64,000 nucleotides of DNA from an uncultured Shewanella sp. (GTDB taxonomy: Bacteria; Pseudomonadota; Gammaproteobacteria; Enterobacterales; Shewanellaceae). The notes beneath the pieces were generated by a model, which saw only the letters and a program-made list of their open reading frames with translations, ran no database searches and was not told where the DNA came from. A program made the translations under genes and the position numbers. Each line of letters begins with the position of its first letter. Within the stretch, counting starts at the first letter, position 1. Shown here piece after piece: positions 26,621-36,380 of the stretch. The stretch is taken from NCBI RefSeq assembly GCF_947501225.1, contig NZ_CANMUW010000009.1, positions 111,042-175,041 on the forward strand. Direction: 5' to 3'.

Positions 26621-27151
26621 TTAAACCCCTTCCACCGACTTTATCACCAGAGGCAGACCGGCTATCGCCATCGTCACCTTGTCGGCCCGTTTCGCTAAGC
26701 TTTGATGTAACCAACCGGACTCATCGACAAATTCACGTGATAACTCGCCCAGCGGCACCACACCCTGACCGACTTCGTTACCGATAAAGATAATCTCTCC
26801 GGGCAGGTCTGAAAGCGTGTCAAGCAGGGCCTGTTTCTCTCGTTTCCAGCATCTGTCACTGAGTTGTATGTTTGACAGCCATAGGGTAAGGCAGTCGACT
26901 AAGATGAGGTTGGCACTCCGGCTCTGTTCTAACAGGGTTCGGGGCAGGTCTAAACGGGTCTCCACAAGCTTCCAGTCACCTGGTCGATTAGATTGGTGGT
27001 GGGCTATTCGTCTGGCCATGGCCCCATCGGTTGCCTCTGCGGTTGCAACAACGACAACCTCACCACCCGTGCGTTGCTGCCACTCCTTGGCATATTCCTG
27101 AGCAAGACGACTCTTTCCGGAGCGTGCGCCGCCGATAATTAACTGCTTCAT
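26621..27151 (-). CDS. cobU: Adenosylcobinamide kinase/guanylyltransferase, copy 2
   Basis: Second CobU paralog, 176 aa, about the standard family length. P-loop IIGGARSGKSRLA, the RIAHHQSNRPGDW block with the guanylylation His, LVDCLTLWLSN and IGNEVGQGVVP are all intact. It is clearly diverged from copy 1, so it is not a recent duplicate. It abuts btuC (0 bp), so its regulation follows the B12 riboswitch. Confidence 0.92.
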   Translation of the reverse strand: MKQLIIGGARSGKSRLAQEYAKEWQQRTGGEVVVVATAEATDGAMARRIAHHQSNRPGDWKLVETRLDLPRTLLEQSRSANLILVDCLTLWLSNIQLSDRCWKREKQALLDTLSDLPGEIIFIGNEVGQGVVPLGELSREFVDESGWLHQSLAKRADKVTMAIAGLPLVIKSVEGV

Positions 27152-28162
27152 CTATTTGAGCCCCTGTTTACGTTTAACCAATAAGCCGATGAAAAATACA
27201 CTGCCCAGCATGGCTGTCATGACACCGACAGGCAGCTCCTGAGATGGCAGAACTATCCTTGCGGTAAGATCGACCCACACCATGAGCACGCCGCCCAGCA
27301 GCGCCGTTGCAATGAGGGAACTTGAGCTAGCCGAGCCGATTAACATGCGAACGATATGTGGCACCATGAGACCTACAAAGCCAATACCGCCGCAGGCCGC
27401 CACTAATGATGAGGTCATCAGGGCTGTCAGGGTTAACATGCCTAAACGCAGTGGGAGAACCGCAACCCCCTGAGTGTGCGCGCTCTCATCGCCCGCCATC
27501 AGTGCCTGAAGTGGGCGCTGAAACTGATAGATGATGAGGGTTGCTGTGATAACAATAACGCCCGGCAGCATCAAGGAGCTCCAGGTTGCACGGCTGAAGC
27601 TTCCCAGAGACCAAAACAGTACCGCCTGCATGGCCTGGGGATCGCCGAAATATAGAATCAGGTTTGCGATAGATGAGAGCAGAAAGGAGATGGCGACACC
27701 TGACAGCACTAAGGTTTCCACCTGACCATCTCGTGCCATCACCACAACTACGGCGACGGCGATCAAGGAGCCTAGAAATGCGCAGACCGGTAGGGGAAAG
27801 AGGCTAAGCCCTCCGGTGAGAGCTAAAATGGCCCCCAGTGATGCCCCGGCCGATATGCCGAACAGGTAGGGGTCGGCAAGTGGATTTCTGGTTACGCTTT
27901 GTAGTACAGAGCCCGATACGGCAAGCCCAGCGCCACAAACCATAGCCATCAATGCCCTCGGCATCCTCAATTCGATGATGATGCGATCTGCCAGTGTTAT
28001 GCTGGATCCGGGCTCTAACCGAGCCCAAATAGTGCGATTAATTGCGCCCATCACTTCAGATACACTGATATCGGCGGTGCCTAGTGCTATGGCTATCAGG
28101 GGAGATATCACGGCAAGGGGGATCAGTAGAGTCAGTAAGAGTTTTGGGTTAAACAGCCTCAT
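27152..28162 (-). CDS. btuC: Cobalamin ABC transporter permease
   Basis: Inner-membrane FecCD/BtuC-type permease, 336 aa with about ten hydrophobic helices. RMPRALMAMVCGAGLAVSG, NPLADPYLFGISAGAS and VGLMVPHIVRML are the family's conserved blocks. It overlaps btuD by 14 bases. Confidence 0.93.
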   Translation of the reverse strand: MRLFNPKLLLTLLIPLAVISPLIAIALGTADISVSEVMGAINRTIWARLEPGSSITLADRIIIELRMPRALMAMVCGAGLAVSGSVLQSVTRNPLADPYLFGISAGASLGAILALTGGLSLFPLPVCAFLGSLIAVAVVVVMARDGQVETLVLSGVAISFLLSSIANLILYFGDPQAMQAVLFWSLGSFSRATWSSLMLPGVIVITATLIIYQFQRPLQALMAGDESAHTQGVAVLPLRLGMLTLTALMTSSLVAACGGIGFVGLMVPHIVRMLIGSASSSSLIATALLGGVLMVWVDLTARIVLPSQELPVGVMTAMLGSVFFIGLLVKRKQGLK

Positions 28163-28961
28163 GGCATACCCCGTCGAAATGGTAAGTGACCCTGGGGTGC
28201 TCGCCCTTGGGGTGCCTGTCCACCTCGGTTTTAATTCCGTATATATTTTCTATGCTGGCGGGTGTCAGTACCTGCGCCGGTGTACCGCTCTTGATCAATT
28301 TCCCCTCTCTGAGTAGCAGGAGTTTGTCGCAAAATGCGCTGGCAAGGTTGAGATCGTGAATGGTGGCAACAACTGTGATATCAAGACTCTTGATCAGTTT
28401 TAAGATCTCGACCTGATAGCCGACATCGAGGTGATTAGTAGGCTCGTCGAGCAGTAATATTTCGGGTTTTTGCAGCAAGGCCCTGGCGATAAGCAGTCGT
28501 TGCTGCTCGCCGCCTGAGAGTGACTCAAATATCTGCTCTGATTTATCGGACAGGCTGACGAGTGCTAAAACCCTATCGATCTCTCTGTTTTCGGCGCTAT
28601 GGTTTATGGGTTGCCACCACCTTTGTTGATTTATCAGTCCGGTGGCGAGTAACTGTCTGGCCGTCATCGAGAAGCCAACGGGCGTGTGCTGTAGCACGAC
28701 TGCGACTTTGGCTGCAAATTCACGGTGTGAGATGGTGCTGATATTCTGACCGTTCAGCAAGATATCACCGCTGTCCGGCGACATATATTTATACATGCAA
28801 CGCAGCAAGGATGACTTTCCAACCCCATTGGGGCCTAAGATCCCAACAAAATCGCCCCTCTGTATGGTGAAGCTTAAATCTTCGAGTACTTGCTTAGTCG
28901 GGCTTGCCCAACTCAAGCGATTAACTTCCATGTGAGTGTTTGATTGATTTGTCGTTGGCAT
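28149..28961 (-). CDS. btuD: Cobalamin ABC transporter ATPase
   Basis: ATPase of the BtuCD importer, 270 aa. It has Walker A GPNGVGKSS, signature LSGGEQQRLLIAR, Walker B EILLLDEPTNHLD and H-loop ATIHDLN. The 13-residue N-terminal lead before the domain may be partly untranslated; MEVNRLSW is an alternative start. The C-terminal 25 residues extend past the ATPase core. Confidence 0.93.
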   Translation of the reverse strand: MPTTNQSNTHMEVNRLSWASPTKQVLEDLSFTIQRGDFVGILGPNGVGKSSLLRCMYKYMSPDSGDILLNGQNISTISHREFAAKVAVVLQHTPVGFSMTARQLLATGLINQQRWWQPINHSAENREIDRVLALVSLSDKSEQIFESLSGGEQQRLLIARALLQKPEILLLDEPTNHLDVGYQVEILKLIKSLDITVVATIHDLNLASAFCDKLLLLREGKLIKSGTPAQVLTPASIENIYGIKTEVDRHPKGEHPRVTYHFDGVCHEAV

Positions 28962-28979
28962 TACGCGGTATCCGAAACT

Positions 28980-28998
28980 GCGCCGGCTTTACCGGCGC
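28980..28998 (-). terminator. GC-rich hairpin between btuB and btuD
   Basis: GCGCCGG / CCGGCGC with a 5-nt loop, followed on the minus strand by AGTTT only. It is a strong stem with a weak U-run, so it probably attenuates rather than ends transcription, lowering the downstream genes relative to btuB. Confidence 0.55.
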
Positions 28999-29013
28999 TG
29001 TGATCAATGGAGG

Positions 29014-30864
29014 TTAAAAAGCCTGGTAGCTCACGCTCAGGAATAGCTGGCGTCCGGGGCTGAAGTAGTTACGATCCGAGATGATCTCTTCATCCAGCAG
29101 GTTGTTCGCCTTGAGACGAAGCTGCCATGCTTCGGTAAGCTTATAACCTATACTCATGTCGATCTGATGATAGGCATCGAGGTAGTCAGTCACGCCGTCA
29201 TAGTTATAATCGCCGGCGTTACGCTCGCCCTGATAGTGATAGTTAACCAGCAGGTCGAATTCAGACCAGGCGTAGCTGATTGCATAATCAAATTCATGCT
29301 CACTGCGTCCCACTAACTGCTCGTCGCTCTCTCCATCTACGGCGTCGATATAGCTGTAGCCCAGCTGGTGTTCGATATCCCAGGTGCTGTAGTTAAGGGA
29401 GAGTTCGACACCGGTTATCTCGGCATCTTTGATATTGGCAGGCTTCCAGATGTCATAGCCATAATCATCCTTCTCACCGGTTGGGGCCCACTGGATAAGG
29501 TTATCTATCTTGTTTTGATAGATGCTGAGGTAACCACGCAGGTTGTCGCCGCTGTAGTTGAGGGTTAGATCCAGGTTTTCGGATGTCTCAGATACCAGCT
29601 CCGGATTACCTGAGCCCGGCCAGTAGAGATCGTTAAAGCTTGGTGCCTTGAAGCCTGAGCCTGCACTGGCTGTGATTCGCCATTGCTCATTTAATTGATA
29701 CGCCAGACTGGTGTTATATGACGTTTCGCTGTCGATGTTTTCCACATCGTCGTAGCGAATTACACCCTCCATTAAAAACTTGCCCATCTGGTAGCGGGCC
29801 AGACCATAGATGCCAAGCAGATCGCGTTCGTCTACGGCATAATTACCCTCGATAGATTCATTTGACCAATCTACGCCACCGATGAAGGTCAGGTCGTCGC
29901 TTGCAGCATAACGGTTACTCCAGTTAACCTGATCCCGGGTGGTTTCATATAAATTGATGCCTAAACTCGGATCATCTGCGCGAAAGTTCTCATTTTTATC
30001 CCGTGATTGTCCTACTGCTAACTTACTGGTTAACTTCTTACTCTGATATTGCGCCGCAACATTGACCAGATAGTTATCATAGTCGGCCTCATTAACACCG
30101 GGTCCGTAATAACCCATATTGTCATACTCGTAGTTACCACTCTCCAGCTGTCCGGCCCAGGTCAGCTGCCATTGCTCGCTTAGGTTTTGCAGGCCGTTAA
30201 CGCTCACACCCAGACGGTCATATCCATCATCGTCATCTTCTGCATCGTTTTTAATATCGTATCCATCGCTCTTTTCACGATTGATGCTGATGCTGGTGTG
30301 CCCGTCGCCGTGGCTTATACCCACACCGGCGCTTCCACGCATATACTCATCACTGCCATATTCGGCAGAGGCGAACCACTCGCCCCCCTCTAATTTTCGG
30401 GTGAAGATCTGGATAACACCGCCGATAGCATCGCTACCCCAGACCGCGGCTCTCGGTCCTTTGACCACTTCGATGCGTTCAATATTTTCGGGTGTGAGGG
30501 CGTTGAAGCTGACAGCGCCCAGGGTTGCCGAGCCGATACGGACGCCATCGACGAGTACCAATACATGGCTGGAGTTAGTGCCGCGCATGCTGATAGAGGC
30601 CGATTGTCCGGCGCCGCCGTTACGGGTAACGCTGACGCCGGGGAGGGTTTCCAGTACGTCGACCACAGACTTAGGGTTGAGTCTGACGATCTCTTCTCTC
30701 TCTATGGTGTTGATAACGGTAAGCTGTTGATCCGCGGAGCTGTCGAATCTGTCACCCGTTACCGTAATGATTTCATCAACCGGGTTGGCAGGTGCGGTAG
30801 CGGCGGCAGAGAATGACTGGCATATCGCGATAGTTAGTACTGAAAGTCGCAGTTTAAAACTCAT
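29014..30864 (-). CDS. btuB: TonB-dependent outer-membrane cobalamin receptor
   Basis: Outer-membrane importer of corrinoids powered by TonB. It has 616 residues with a signal peptide ending near SAAATA. A TonB-box-like DEIITVTG is followed by the plug domain (VLETLPGVSVTRNGGAGQ, VLVDGVRIG, VEVVKGPRAAVWGSDAIGGVI) and then the barrel ending in SYQAF with a C-terminal Phe. A DDDDGYD acidic loop, like the Ca-binding loops of BtuB, is visible near residue 205. First gene of the operon, preceded by the riboswitch. Confidence 0.93.
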   Translation of the reverse strand: MSFKLRLSVLTIAICQSFSAAATAPANPVDEIITVTGDRFDSSADQQLTVINTIEREEIVRLNPKSVVDVLETLPGVSVTRNGGAGQSASISMRGTNSSHVLVLVDGVRIGSATLGAVSFNALTPENIERIEVVKGPRAAVWGSDAIGGVIQIFTRKLEGGEWFASAEYGSDEYMRGSAGVGISHGDGHTSISINREKSDGYDIKNDAEDDDDGYDRLGVSVNGLQNLSEQWQLTWAGQLESGNYEYDNMGYYGPGVNEADYDNYLVNVAAQYQSKKLTSKLAVGQSRDKNENFRADDPSLGINLYETTRDQVNWSNRYAASDDLTFIGGVDWSNESIEGNYAVDERDLLGIYGLARYQMGKFLMEGVIRYDDVENIDSETSYNTSLAYQLNEQWRITASAGSGFKAPSFNDLYWPGSGNPELVSETSENLDLTLNYSGDNLRGYLSIYQNKIDNLIQWAPTGEKDDYGYDIWKPANIKDAEITGVELSLNYSTWDIEHQLGYSYIDAVDGESDEQLVGRSEHEFDYAISYAWSEFDLLVNYHYQGERNAGDYNYDGVTDYLDAYHQIDMSIGYKLTEAWQLRLKANNLLDEEIISDRNYFSPGRQLFLSVSYQAF

Positions 30865-31036
30865 GGTTAACCTTTAATTTATTTGAGTTTGAAATTTGCG
30901 GGAAAATGCGTCGTGGCGATGATGCTTAGCTCACGCTCAATGACGAATAGATAACAGAGGTGTGTAATGTTCAGTAATGGGTAAACCGACCACCTGCATC
31001 GTCTACTTGCTCAAGAAACCCGCTTGAGTCAATAGT

Positions 31037-31186
31037 TCTTCAGGGTCGGTTTCCTGGCTCACAGCATCTAGAAACATTCCTTCCCGGTGTTACCAGTGGT
31101 CTTAATGTTTCGCTCTGTTTACAGTTGCAGGTACAGCCGTGGGGTCTCACCACGTTCCCGATTAAGTTAAATTACGCCCTTTAGTC
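31037..31186 (-). ncRNA. Cobalamin riboswitch upstream of btuB
   Basis: On the minus strand the order is GGGAACGTGGTGAGACCC, then CGGCTGTACCTGCAACTGTAA, CCACTGGT, CCGGGAAGG and the B12 box AGCCAGGAAACCGACC. This is the conserved cobalamin-riboswitch core. A CTCAAG/CTTGAG stem (about 31010-31030) lies between it and the btuB start and may be part of the expression platform. B12 binding would repress the whole operon. Confidence 0.95.
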
Positions 31187-31252
31187 GATGCGAATATAGC
31201 GATAATGTCATTGCTTGAACATGTCAAAGATCACACACAAAGTTTAAAACAG

Positions 31253-31282
31253 AAAAGACTGTTACTTCTTACAGTCTTTTTT
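31253..31282. terminator. Terminator-like hairpin upstream of the B12 leader
   Basis: AAAAGACTGT / ACAGTCTTTT with an 8-nt loop and T-runs on both strands. It sits between the RND operon's terminator and the riboswitch and would block read-through into the B12 operon. Confidence 0.75.
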
Positions 31283-31459
31283 ATAGAGGGTTGATGTATA
31301 GTGTTTAATTAGATAGATACGCCTTTATATTCAGGGTGTTACAAAATTATCCACGAAGGTGGATTGGGCGTTTTTTATATTGGTTACAAAATGCACAGAA
31401 TAGTATGACCGGGTATACTATTTAGCCGAACAAGTTTTATACCGTTGCACAAACCCGTT

Positions 31460-31493
31460 ATAAAAAAATGCCACTCATAATAGAGTGGCATTT
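31460..31493 (-). terminator. Terminator of the RND operon
   Basis: AAATGCCACTC / GAGTGGCATTT with a 6-nt loop, then TTTT on the minus strand. It lies about 65 bp after the stop of the RND gene. Confidence 0.9.
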
Positions 31494-31557
31494 CTGTATT
31501 GCGTTTCTGTGGCTGGCTAACAGCTTACGTATTTAATGCGAAGTATTAGCCCTAAGA

Positions 31558-34500
31558 CTATTTGATAAGTTCAGGGTTAAGTCCATGGTCCGCTTCGTGA
31601 TGCACACGAGACTTACTGCCAAACAGCTTTTTCATATCTTCGATTGCCAGATACAGGCATGGGATCAGCATCAAGGTCACCACCGTCGCAAACAGTACGC
31701 CGAAGGCGAGGGAGGTTGCCATTGGGATCACCATCTTGGCCTGCATGCTGGTCTCAGTCATGATTGGCATCAAACCAATAAATGTAGTCAGCGAGGTCAG
31801 CATGATGGCTCGGAATCGTCGACAACCGGCTTCAAGAACCGCTATTTTCATCGCGATGCCTGACTCTCTGGACTTGTTGATGTAATCGACCATAACCAGC
31901 GAGTCATTCACAACCACACCCGCCGCGGCAATGATACCGAATAGCGAAAGGGCGCTGAGATCTATGCCCATTATTGTATGACCCAGTACGGAGCCGATAA
32001 CCCCGAATGGGATGACGGCCATTATCATGATAGGTTGCGAATAAGATTTCAGCGGGATTGCAAGCAGGCTGTAGATGATCAGCAGTGAGATGACGAAGTC
32101 TCGTAGCTGAGTCTTAGCGCTATCCATCTGCTCCTGAATATTACCCGACACTTCACTCTTTACTCTCGGATACTTCTTCAGTAATTGAGGTATAAAGTTG
32201 TCGCGGATATCCTGAGCCAGCTTAAAAGGCTCGGCCTGATCTGCATCGACAGAGGCCCAGACATTAATTGTACGGTTACCGTTCTCACGGCGAATACCAT
32301 TAACCCCCTGTGTCACAGTGATGTTCGCGACTTCCGACAATGGCACTTCGGCACCTTGAGGCGTCACAATCAATACCTCAGATACCTGAGCGATAGAGTT
32401 ACGTTGCTCTTCAGGGTAACGGAGCATCACCTTGATCTCTTCTCCGTTTCTTAAGATACGTTGCGCCTCCAGGCCGTAGAAGCTGTTACCTACCTGTGAG
32501 GCAATATTAGCCAACGTCAGACCAAGGCCGTAGGCTTGTGGTTTTAGCTCGAACTGCACCTCTTTTGCGCTGGATTGTCGGCTGTCGTTGACATCGCTAA
32601 CCCCTTTGAGTGTGGCGAGTTTAGCCTTAAGCTCTTTCGATGCGGCTACCAGCTGCTCTTCATGTTTACCCTCGAGACGGAAACTGATGTCGCCATCGTC
32701 ACGTCCGCCACCAAACAGGTTATCTTGTACCTGGAACGACTTCATCCCCGGTATGAGCGGCATTGCCTGACGCCATAGCTCTGCCAGCTCGAATGTATCG
32801 AGCGGTCTTATCTCAGGATCCACCAACTTAGTCATTACTTTAGCCGAGGTACGCCCCTCGAGATCGACCTGCATATCTGAGATCATGCCCTGACCATATT
32901 CCTCTTCGAGGCGTTTATCGACATTGTAGATAGCCTCTTCGATGGCCAGTGCTGCGGAGAGTGTCGCCTTCTCTGAAGCATCTACGTTCATCTCAAATGA
33001 GACTCGCGGAAAGTCATGGGGGATCTTAGGCTGTCCGATGTAACGTATCATACCGCCTGCATATAAACCGGCGCAGATCAGTATGAAACTGATGAACAGC
33101 GTGATAATCGTATACCGATACTCTACGGCCAGTGTGAGGGTGGGGCGATAGACATTCTGGATCAGTGTTTTCAGATTTGAGTCGACCTTACCCTGAACGA
33201 AGTTAACTCCGTTACGTAGCCAGTCTATCGGGTTTTTAGATCCGGGTTTAACTATGGTCTTTTGCTTCATACGTGCCAGGTGAGCCGGCAAGATAAGCTT
33301 AGATTCGACCAGCGAAAACAGCAGACAGAGAATCACCACATAACCGATAGCCTTACCGAAGGCTGAGGAGGGGCCATCGCCGATAGTCAGAGGTAGAAAT
33401 GCGGCTATGGTTGTCAGTACGCCGAAGGTGGCGGGCATGGCAACGCGTTTTACGCCGCGGATGACATTATCCAGGCTCTGGCCATTTCGTTCACACTCGT
33501 CATGGGCACTCTCACCCATGACGATAGCATCATCGACTACAATACCAAGCACTAAGATGAAGGCGAACAGGCTGATAACGTTAACCGTGACATCTATCAT
33601 TGCCATTGGCATGAACAGCAAGGTACCCAGGAAGCAGACCGGCAGCCCCATCATCACCCAGAACGCCAGACGAACGCGAAGAAACAGTGCCAGCATCAGG
33701 AATACCAGGACAGCACCTGTTTTCATGCTATCCAGCATCAAATCCAGTCGCCCCTCGAGATAGTAGGTCATGTCGACCCATGTCTCGAGTTTAAGACCTT
33801 CCGGTAACACCTCTTGTTTATCGGCCACGTAGGCCTTCACCACATCGGCGACATCTGTCATGCTCTGATCGTTAGCGGCGCCGATAAAGAAGGTCACCGA
33901 ATTTTTGCCGTTAAATTTAGAGTATTGGATCCCCTCCTGAAAGCCATCCACTACCGTTGCGATATCGCCCAGCAGTACAGTGGTTCCATCATCGAGCGTG
34001 ATCAGGGGCAGGTTCTCAAACTCATATCCCACATAGGCCTGCTTTTGAACACGCAGGTTTATATAGCCATTTTCGGCTCTTATCTGACCCGCAGACATGT
34101 TGCGGGAGTGTCCTCTGACGGCTTCGGCAACGTCGTTAAAGCTGAGCCCGAACTCTCGCAGCCTGTCTTTACTCACCTCAATGGCTATCTCATAGTCGAG
34201 TCCACCGTAAAAGTCGGTGATATTAACCAGAGGTAGTTGCATTAGTTCATCATGGATCTTCTCTCCAAGCTCTTTGAGCTGCCTCGGCGTCATATCACCA
34301 TACAGGCTCATGTAGAGCACTTCCTGGCGGAGTTTTATCCGCTCTACCTTAGGGCGCTCCATGCCATCGGGGAAGCTGGAAATGGAATCGATTTCTGACT
34401 TTATTTCATCTAACACTACCTGAGGATCGTAGGAGTCTTCGATTCGAAAGTAGCCCCTGGCCGAGTTTCGATTCGAGTAGGTGATAACACGTTTAAGCCC

Positions 34501-34743
34501 CTGAACACTTTCGAGGGCTTCTTCAACCTTAATGGTGATCCCTTCCTCGACCTCTTGCGGTGCGGCCCCCGGGTAGAAGGCATTAAATTCGACCCAGTTA
34601 ATCTCTACCTGAGGGAAGAACTGTTTACGTATGGTATCGGCGGTCAGGAGACCGCCTATTATGATAATAAGCATCAGAAGGTTAGCCGCGACACTGTTGC
34701 GGGCAAACCATGAGATGATGCCTCTATTTACATCCGGCATCAT
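31558..34743 (-). CDS. RND-family efflux permease (HAE1/AcrB-like)
   Basis: Proton-driven inner-membrane efflux pump, 1061 aa, the full family length. An N-terminal helix starts after NRGIISWFARNSVAANLL. A large periplasmic loop comes next. The central membrane block contains LGIVVDDAIVMGES with the paired acidic residues used for proton transfer, and a second periplasmic loop and helix set follow. The membrane-fusion gene ends one base upstream. No outer-membrane factor is in the window, so it presumably uses a shared one. Substrate unknown. Confidence 0.92.
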   Translation of the reverse strand: MMPDVNRGIISWFARNSVAANLLMLIIIIGGLLTADTIRKQFFPQVEINWVEFNAFYPGAAPQEVEEGITIKVEEALESVQGLKRVITYSNRNSARGYFRIEDSYDPQVVLDEIKSEIDSISSFPDGMERPKVERIKLRQEVLYMSLYGDMTPRQLKELGEKIHDELMQLPLVNITDFYGGLDYEIAIEVSKDRLREFGLSFNDVAEAVRGHSRNMSAGQIRAENGYINLRVQKQAYVGYEFENLPLITLDDGTTVLLGDIATVVDGFQEGIQYSKFNGKNSVTFFIGAANDQSMTDVADVVKAYVADKQEVLPEGLKLETWVDMTYYLEGRLDLMLDSMKTGAVLVFLMLALFLRVRLAFWVMMGLPVCFLGTLLFMPMAMIDVTVNVISLFAFILVLGIVVDDAIVMGESAHDECERNGQSLDNVIRGVKRVAMPATFGVLTTIAAFLPLTIGDGPSSAFGKAIGYVVILCLLFSLVESKLILPAHLARMKQKTIVKPGSKNPIDWLRNGVNFVQGKVDSNLKTLIQNVYRPTLTLAVEYRYTIITLFISFILICAGLYAGGMIRYIGQPKIPHDFPRVSFEMNVDASEKATLSAALAIEEAIYNVDKRLEEEYGQGMISDMQVDLEGRTSAKVMTKLVDPEIRPLDTFELAELWRQAMPLIPGMKSFQVQDNLFGGGRDDGDISFRLEGKHEEQLVAASKELKAKLATLKGVSDVNDSRQSSAKEVQFELKPQAYGLGLTLANIASQVGNSFYGLEAQRILRNGEEIKVMLRYPEEQRNSIAQVSEVLIVTPQGAEVPLSEVANITVTQGVNGIRRENGNRTINVWASVDADQAEPFKLAQDIRDNFIPQLLKKYPRVKSEVSGNIQEQMDSAKTQLRDFVISLLIIYSLLAIPLKSYSQPIMIMAVIPFGVIGSVLGHTIMGIDLSALSLFGIIAAAGVVVNDSLVMVDYINKSRESGIAMKIAVLEAGCRRFRAIMLTSLTTFIGLMPIMTETSMQAKMVIPMATSLAFGVLFATVVTLMLIPCLYLAIEDMKKLFGSKSRVHHEADHGLNPELIK

Positions 34744-35934
34744 CTACTCCTTATCTTCCATGGCTAGCTGAGTCTCACTCGCCTTAGAGTCATCCTCTTG
34801 TAAGATCTTATCTTCAGGCAAAGCCAGTTGCATCCCCTCTACCGGATAATCCAGTGCCGAGGTGATGATGTTCATCCCTTGCTCAAGTCCCGCAGAGATC
34901 ACGACCTCTGCACCAAACTGGCGAATGACATTAACCGGCTTGTATCGTAACCTCTTCTCATCATCCAATACTGCAATCTGCCCATTCACGATTAGGTGTC
35001 TGGGGACTACTGCGACATCACCTGCATCGTTGCCGGCAATAGAGGCCGTAACATAGGTGCCGTATCTGAGCTCATTGTTACCCGACTTGAGCCCATATGG
35101 GTCGATAACCTCCGCCACCAGATAGGTCATACGGCTACGGCTGTCGATGACGCCTTCGCTGCGTACTATGGTGCCTGACCATTGTTGCTGTTTTCCACCG
35201 AGCTCTGCTGTCAGAGTCACCTTGGCATCCTTACCTTTTTTGGCCAGGTATTGAAGCTCTTTATCTGCAAGAGGGAGACGAACTTCTGCGTTATCGGTAT
35301 TTAGCACCTTCCCCAGAGGGGTTCCTTTGCTGACATAGGAGCCTAAACCGATATTTCTGCTCTCGATTAGTGCATCATAAGGCGCCCTGATAGTCGTGCG
35401 CTCGACATTTCTCAACGCACGTTTAAGACCCGCTTCTGAGGAGTTTAGCTTGGCTATCTCTTGTGCCAGCTGGGGTTTCCTGAGGCTGAGTTCGGTCGGT
35501 ACGCCATCCTTAATGCGTTTCCACTCCTCTTCGGCTACCTTACCGTAGGCTTTTTCCTGAACCAGGGTTGCCCTGGCGGATGCGACATTGGCTTCGGCAT
35601 CGATAAGATCGGCGTCGTAATCACTGGAGTCAATTTTGGCAAGAACGGTGCCTTTCTTAACAAATCCGCCGCGCACAAAACTCTCCGACAGGAAGACTAT
35701 CTCACCGTTTACCTGTGAGACGAGTTCAGTTTCATACTTTGCGCTGACAACACCGTAAGAGCTTACTGAGAATGTCATCGGCTCGATCTCAACCTGCTTG
35801 ACGGCGACGAGTGGGGTGTTATCTACCGCTTCCTTCTCTTCCGGAGGTTTCTTCATCGCCGACAGTGCAACTAAACCGCCGACCCCGACAGATAGTACGA
35901 CAATAGGCAAAATAATCTGTTTTATTGTAGCCAC
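34744..35934 (-). CDS. RND efflux periplasmic adaptor (membrane fusion protein)
   Basis: HlyD/AcrA-type adaptor linking the RND pump to an outer-membrane channel. It has about 396 aa, an N-terminal membrane anchor (IILPIVVLSVGVGGLVAL), a lipoyl-like half (VNGEIVFLSESFVRGGFVKKGTVLAKID), a coiled-coil hairpin, the second lipoyl half (TIRAPYDALIESRNIGLGSYVSKGTPLG) and beta-barrel regions. GTG 35934 is preferred because AGAGGA sits 8 bp upstream; GTG 35940 would be too close. Confidence 0.88.
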   Translation of the reverse strand: MATIKQIILPIVVLSVGVGGLVALSAMKKPPEEKEAVDNTPLVAVKQVEIEPMTFSVSSYGVVSAKYETELVSQVNGEIVFLSESFVRGGFVKKGTVLAKIDSSDYDADLIDAEANVASARATLVQEKAYGKVAEEEWKRIKDGVPTELSLRKPQLAQEIAKLNSSEAGLKRALRNVERTTIRAPYDALIESRNIGLGSYVSKGTPLGKVLNTDNAEVRLPLADKELQYLAKKGKDAKVTLTAELGGKQQQWSGTIVRSEGVIDSRSRMTYLVAEVIDPYGLKSGNNELRYGTYVTASIAGNDAGDVAVVPRHLIVNGQIAVLDDEKRLRYKPVNVIRQFGAEVVISAGLEQGMNIITSALDYPVEGMQLALPEDKILQEDDSKASETQLAMEDKE

Positions 35935-36347
35935 GAACACTTCCTCTTGTTGAAGCCAGTTTATTATTACGACGTAATCACATGCCGTTTGCTGGGCATG
36001 CGCTATATCATTTGGCGAAAGAATAATTTCAAGTTCAGTATGTTAATTGATCTGAGTCAATGTTACAGCTTGATTGTGTAAAAATGTATGTCATCTATAT
36101 GATTATGGAGGGAATCGTTATGTTTTTTAATAAGTATATGAATAATCACATTATAACTAATCGATAACAAACAAGAGTTTTATGTCGCTCAGTATCGGTT
36201 GTTACAATTTGTGTAGTTTATAATGCTGAGCGTGAGGGCATGAATAACGGTATATTGACGGGGGGGTTGCCAAGTGACATATCATGTTAGTTTGAGATGC
36301 TGAAATTTGATAGCTTGAAAGCAGGGCTGTAGCCCTTCTAAGGAAAG
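35935..36347. other. Intergenic region upstream of the RND operon
   Basis: Holds the promoter of the RND operon. TTGATCTGAGTCAA at 36047-36060 differs by one base from the FNR consensus. An AGGGCT/AGCCCT mini-hairpin lies at 36323-36336. No gene was recognised. Confidence 0.45.
36047..36060. promoter_or_regulatory. Near-consensus FNR/EtrA-type site
   Basis: TTGATCTGAGTCAA: the TTGAT half is perfect and the other half has one mismatch. It lies about 113 bp upstream of the adaptor gene's start. Confidence 0.45.
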
Positions 36348-36369
36348 AGGGCTTCAAAACTGAAGCCCT
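36348..36369 (-). terminator. Terminator of the DUF4382 gene
   Basis: AGGGCTTC / GAAGCCCT with a 6-nt loop, 12 bp after the stop on the minus strand. The following minus-strand bases CTCTTTCC are a weak U-run. Confidence 0.65.
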
Positions 36370-36380
36370 GGTATTAAGAG

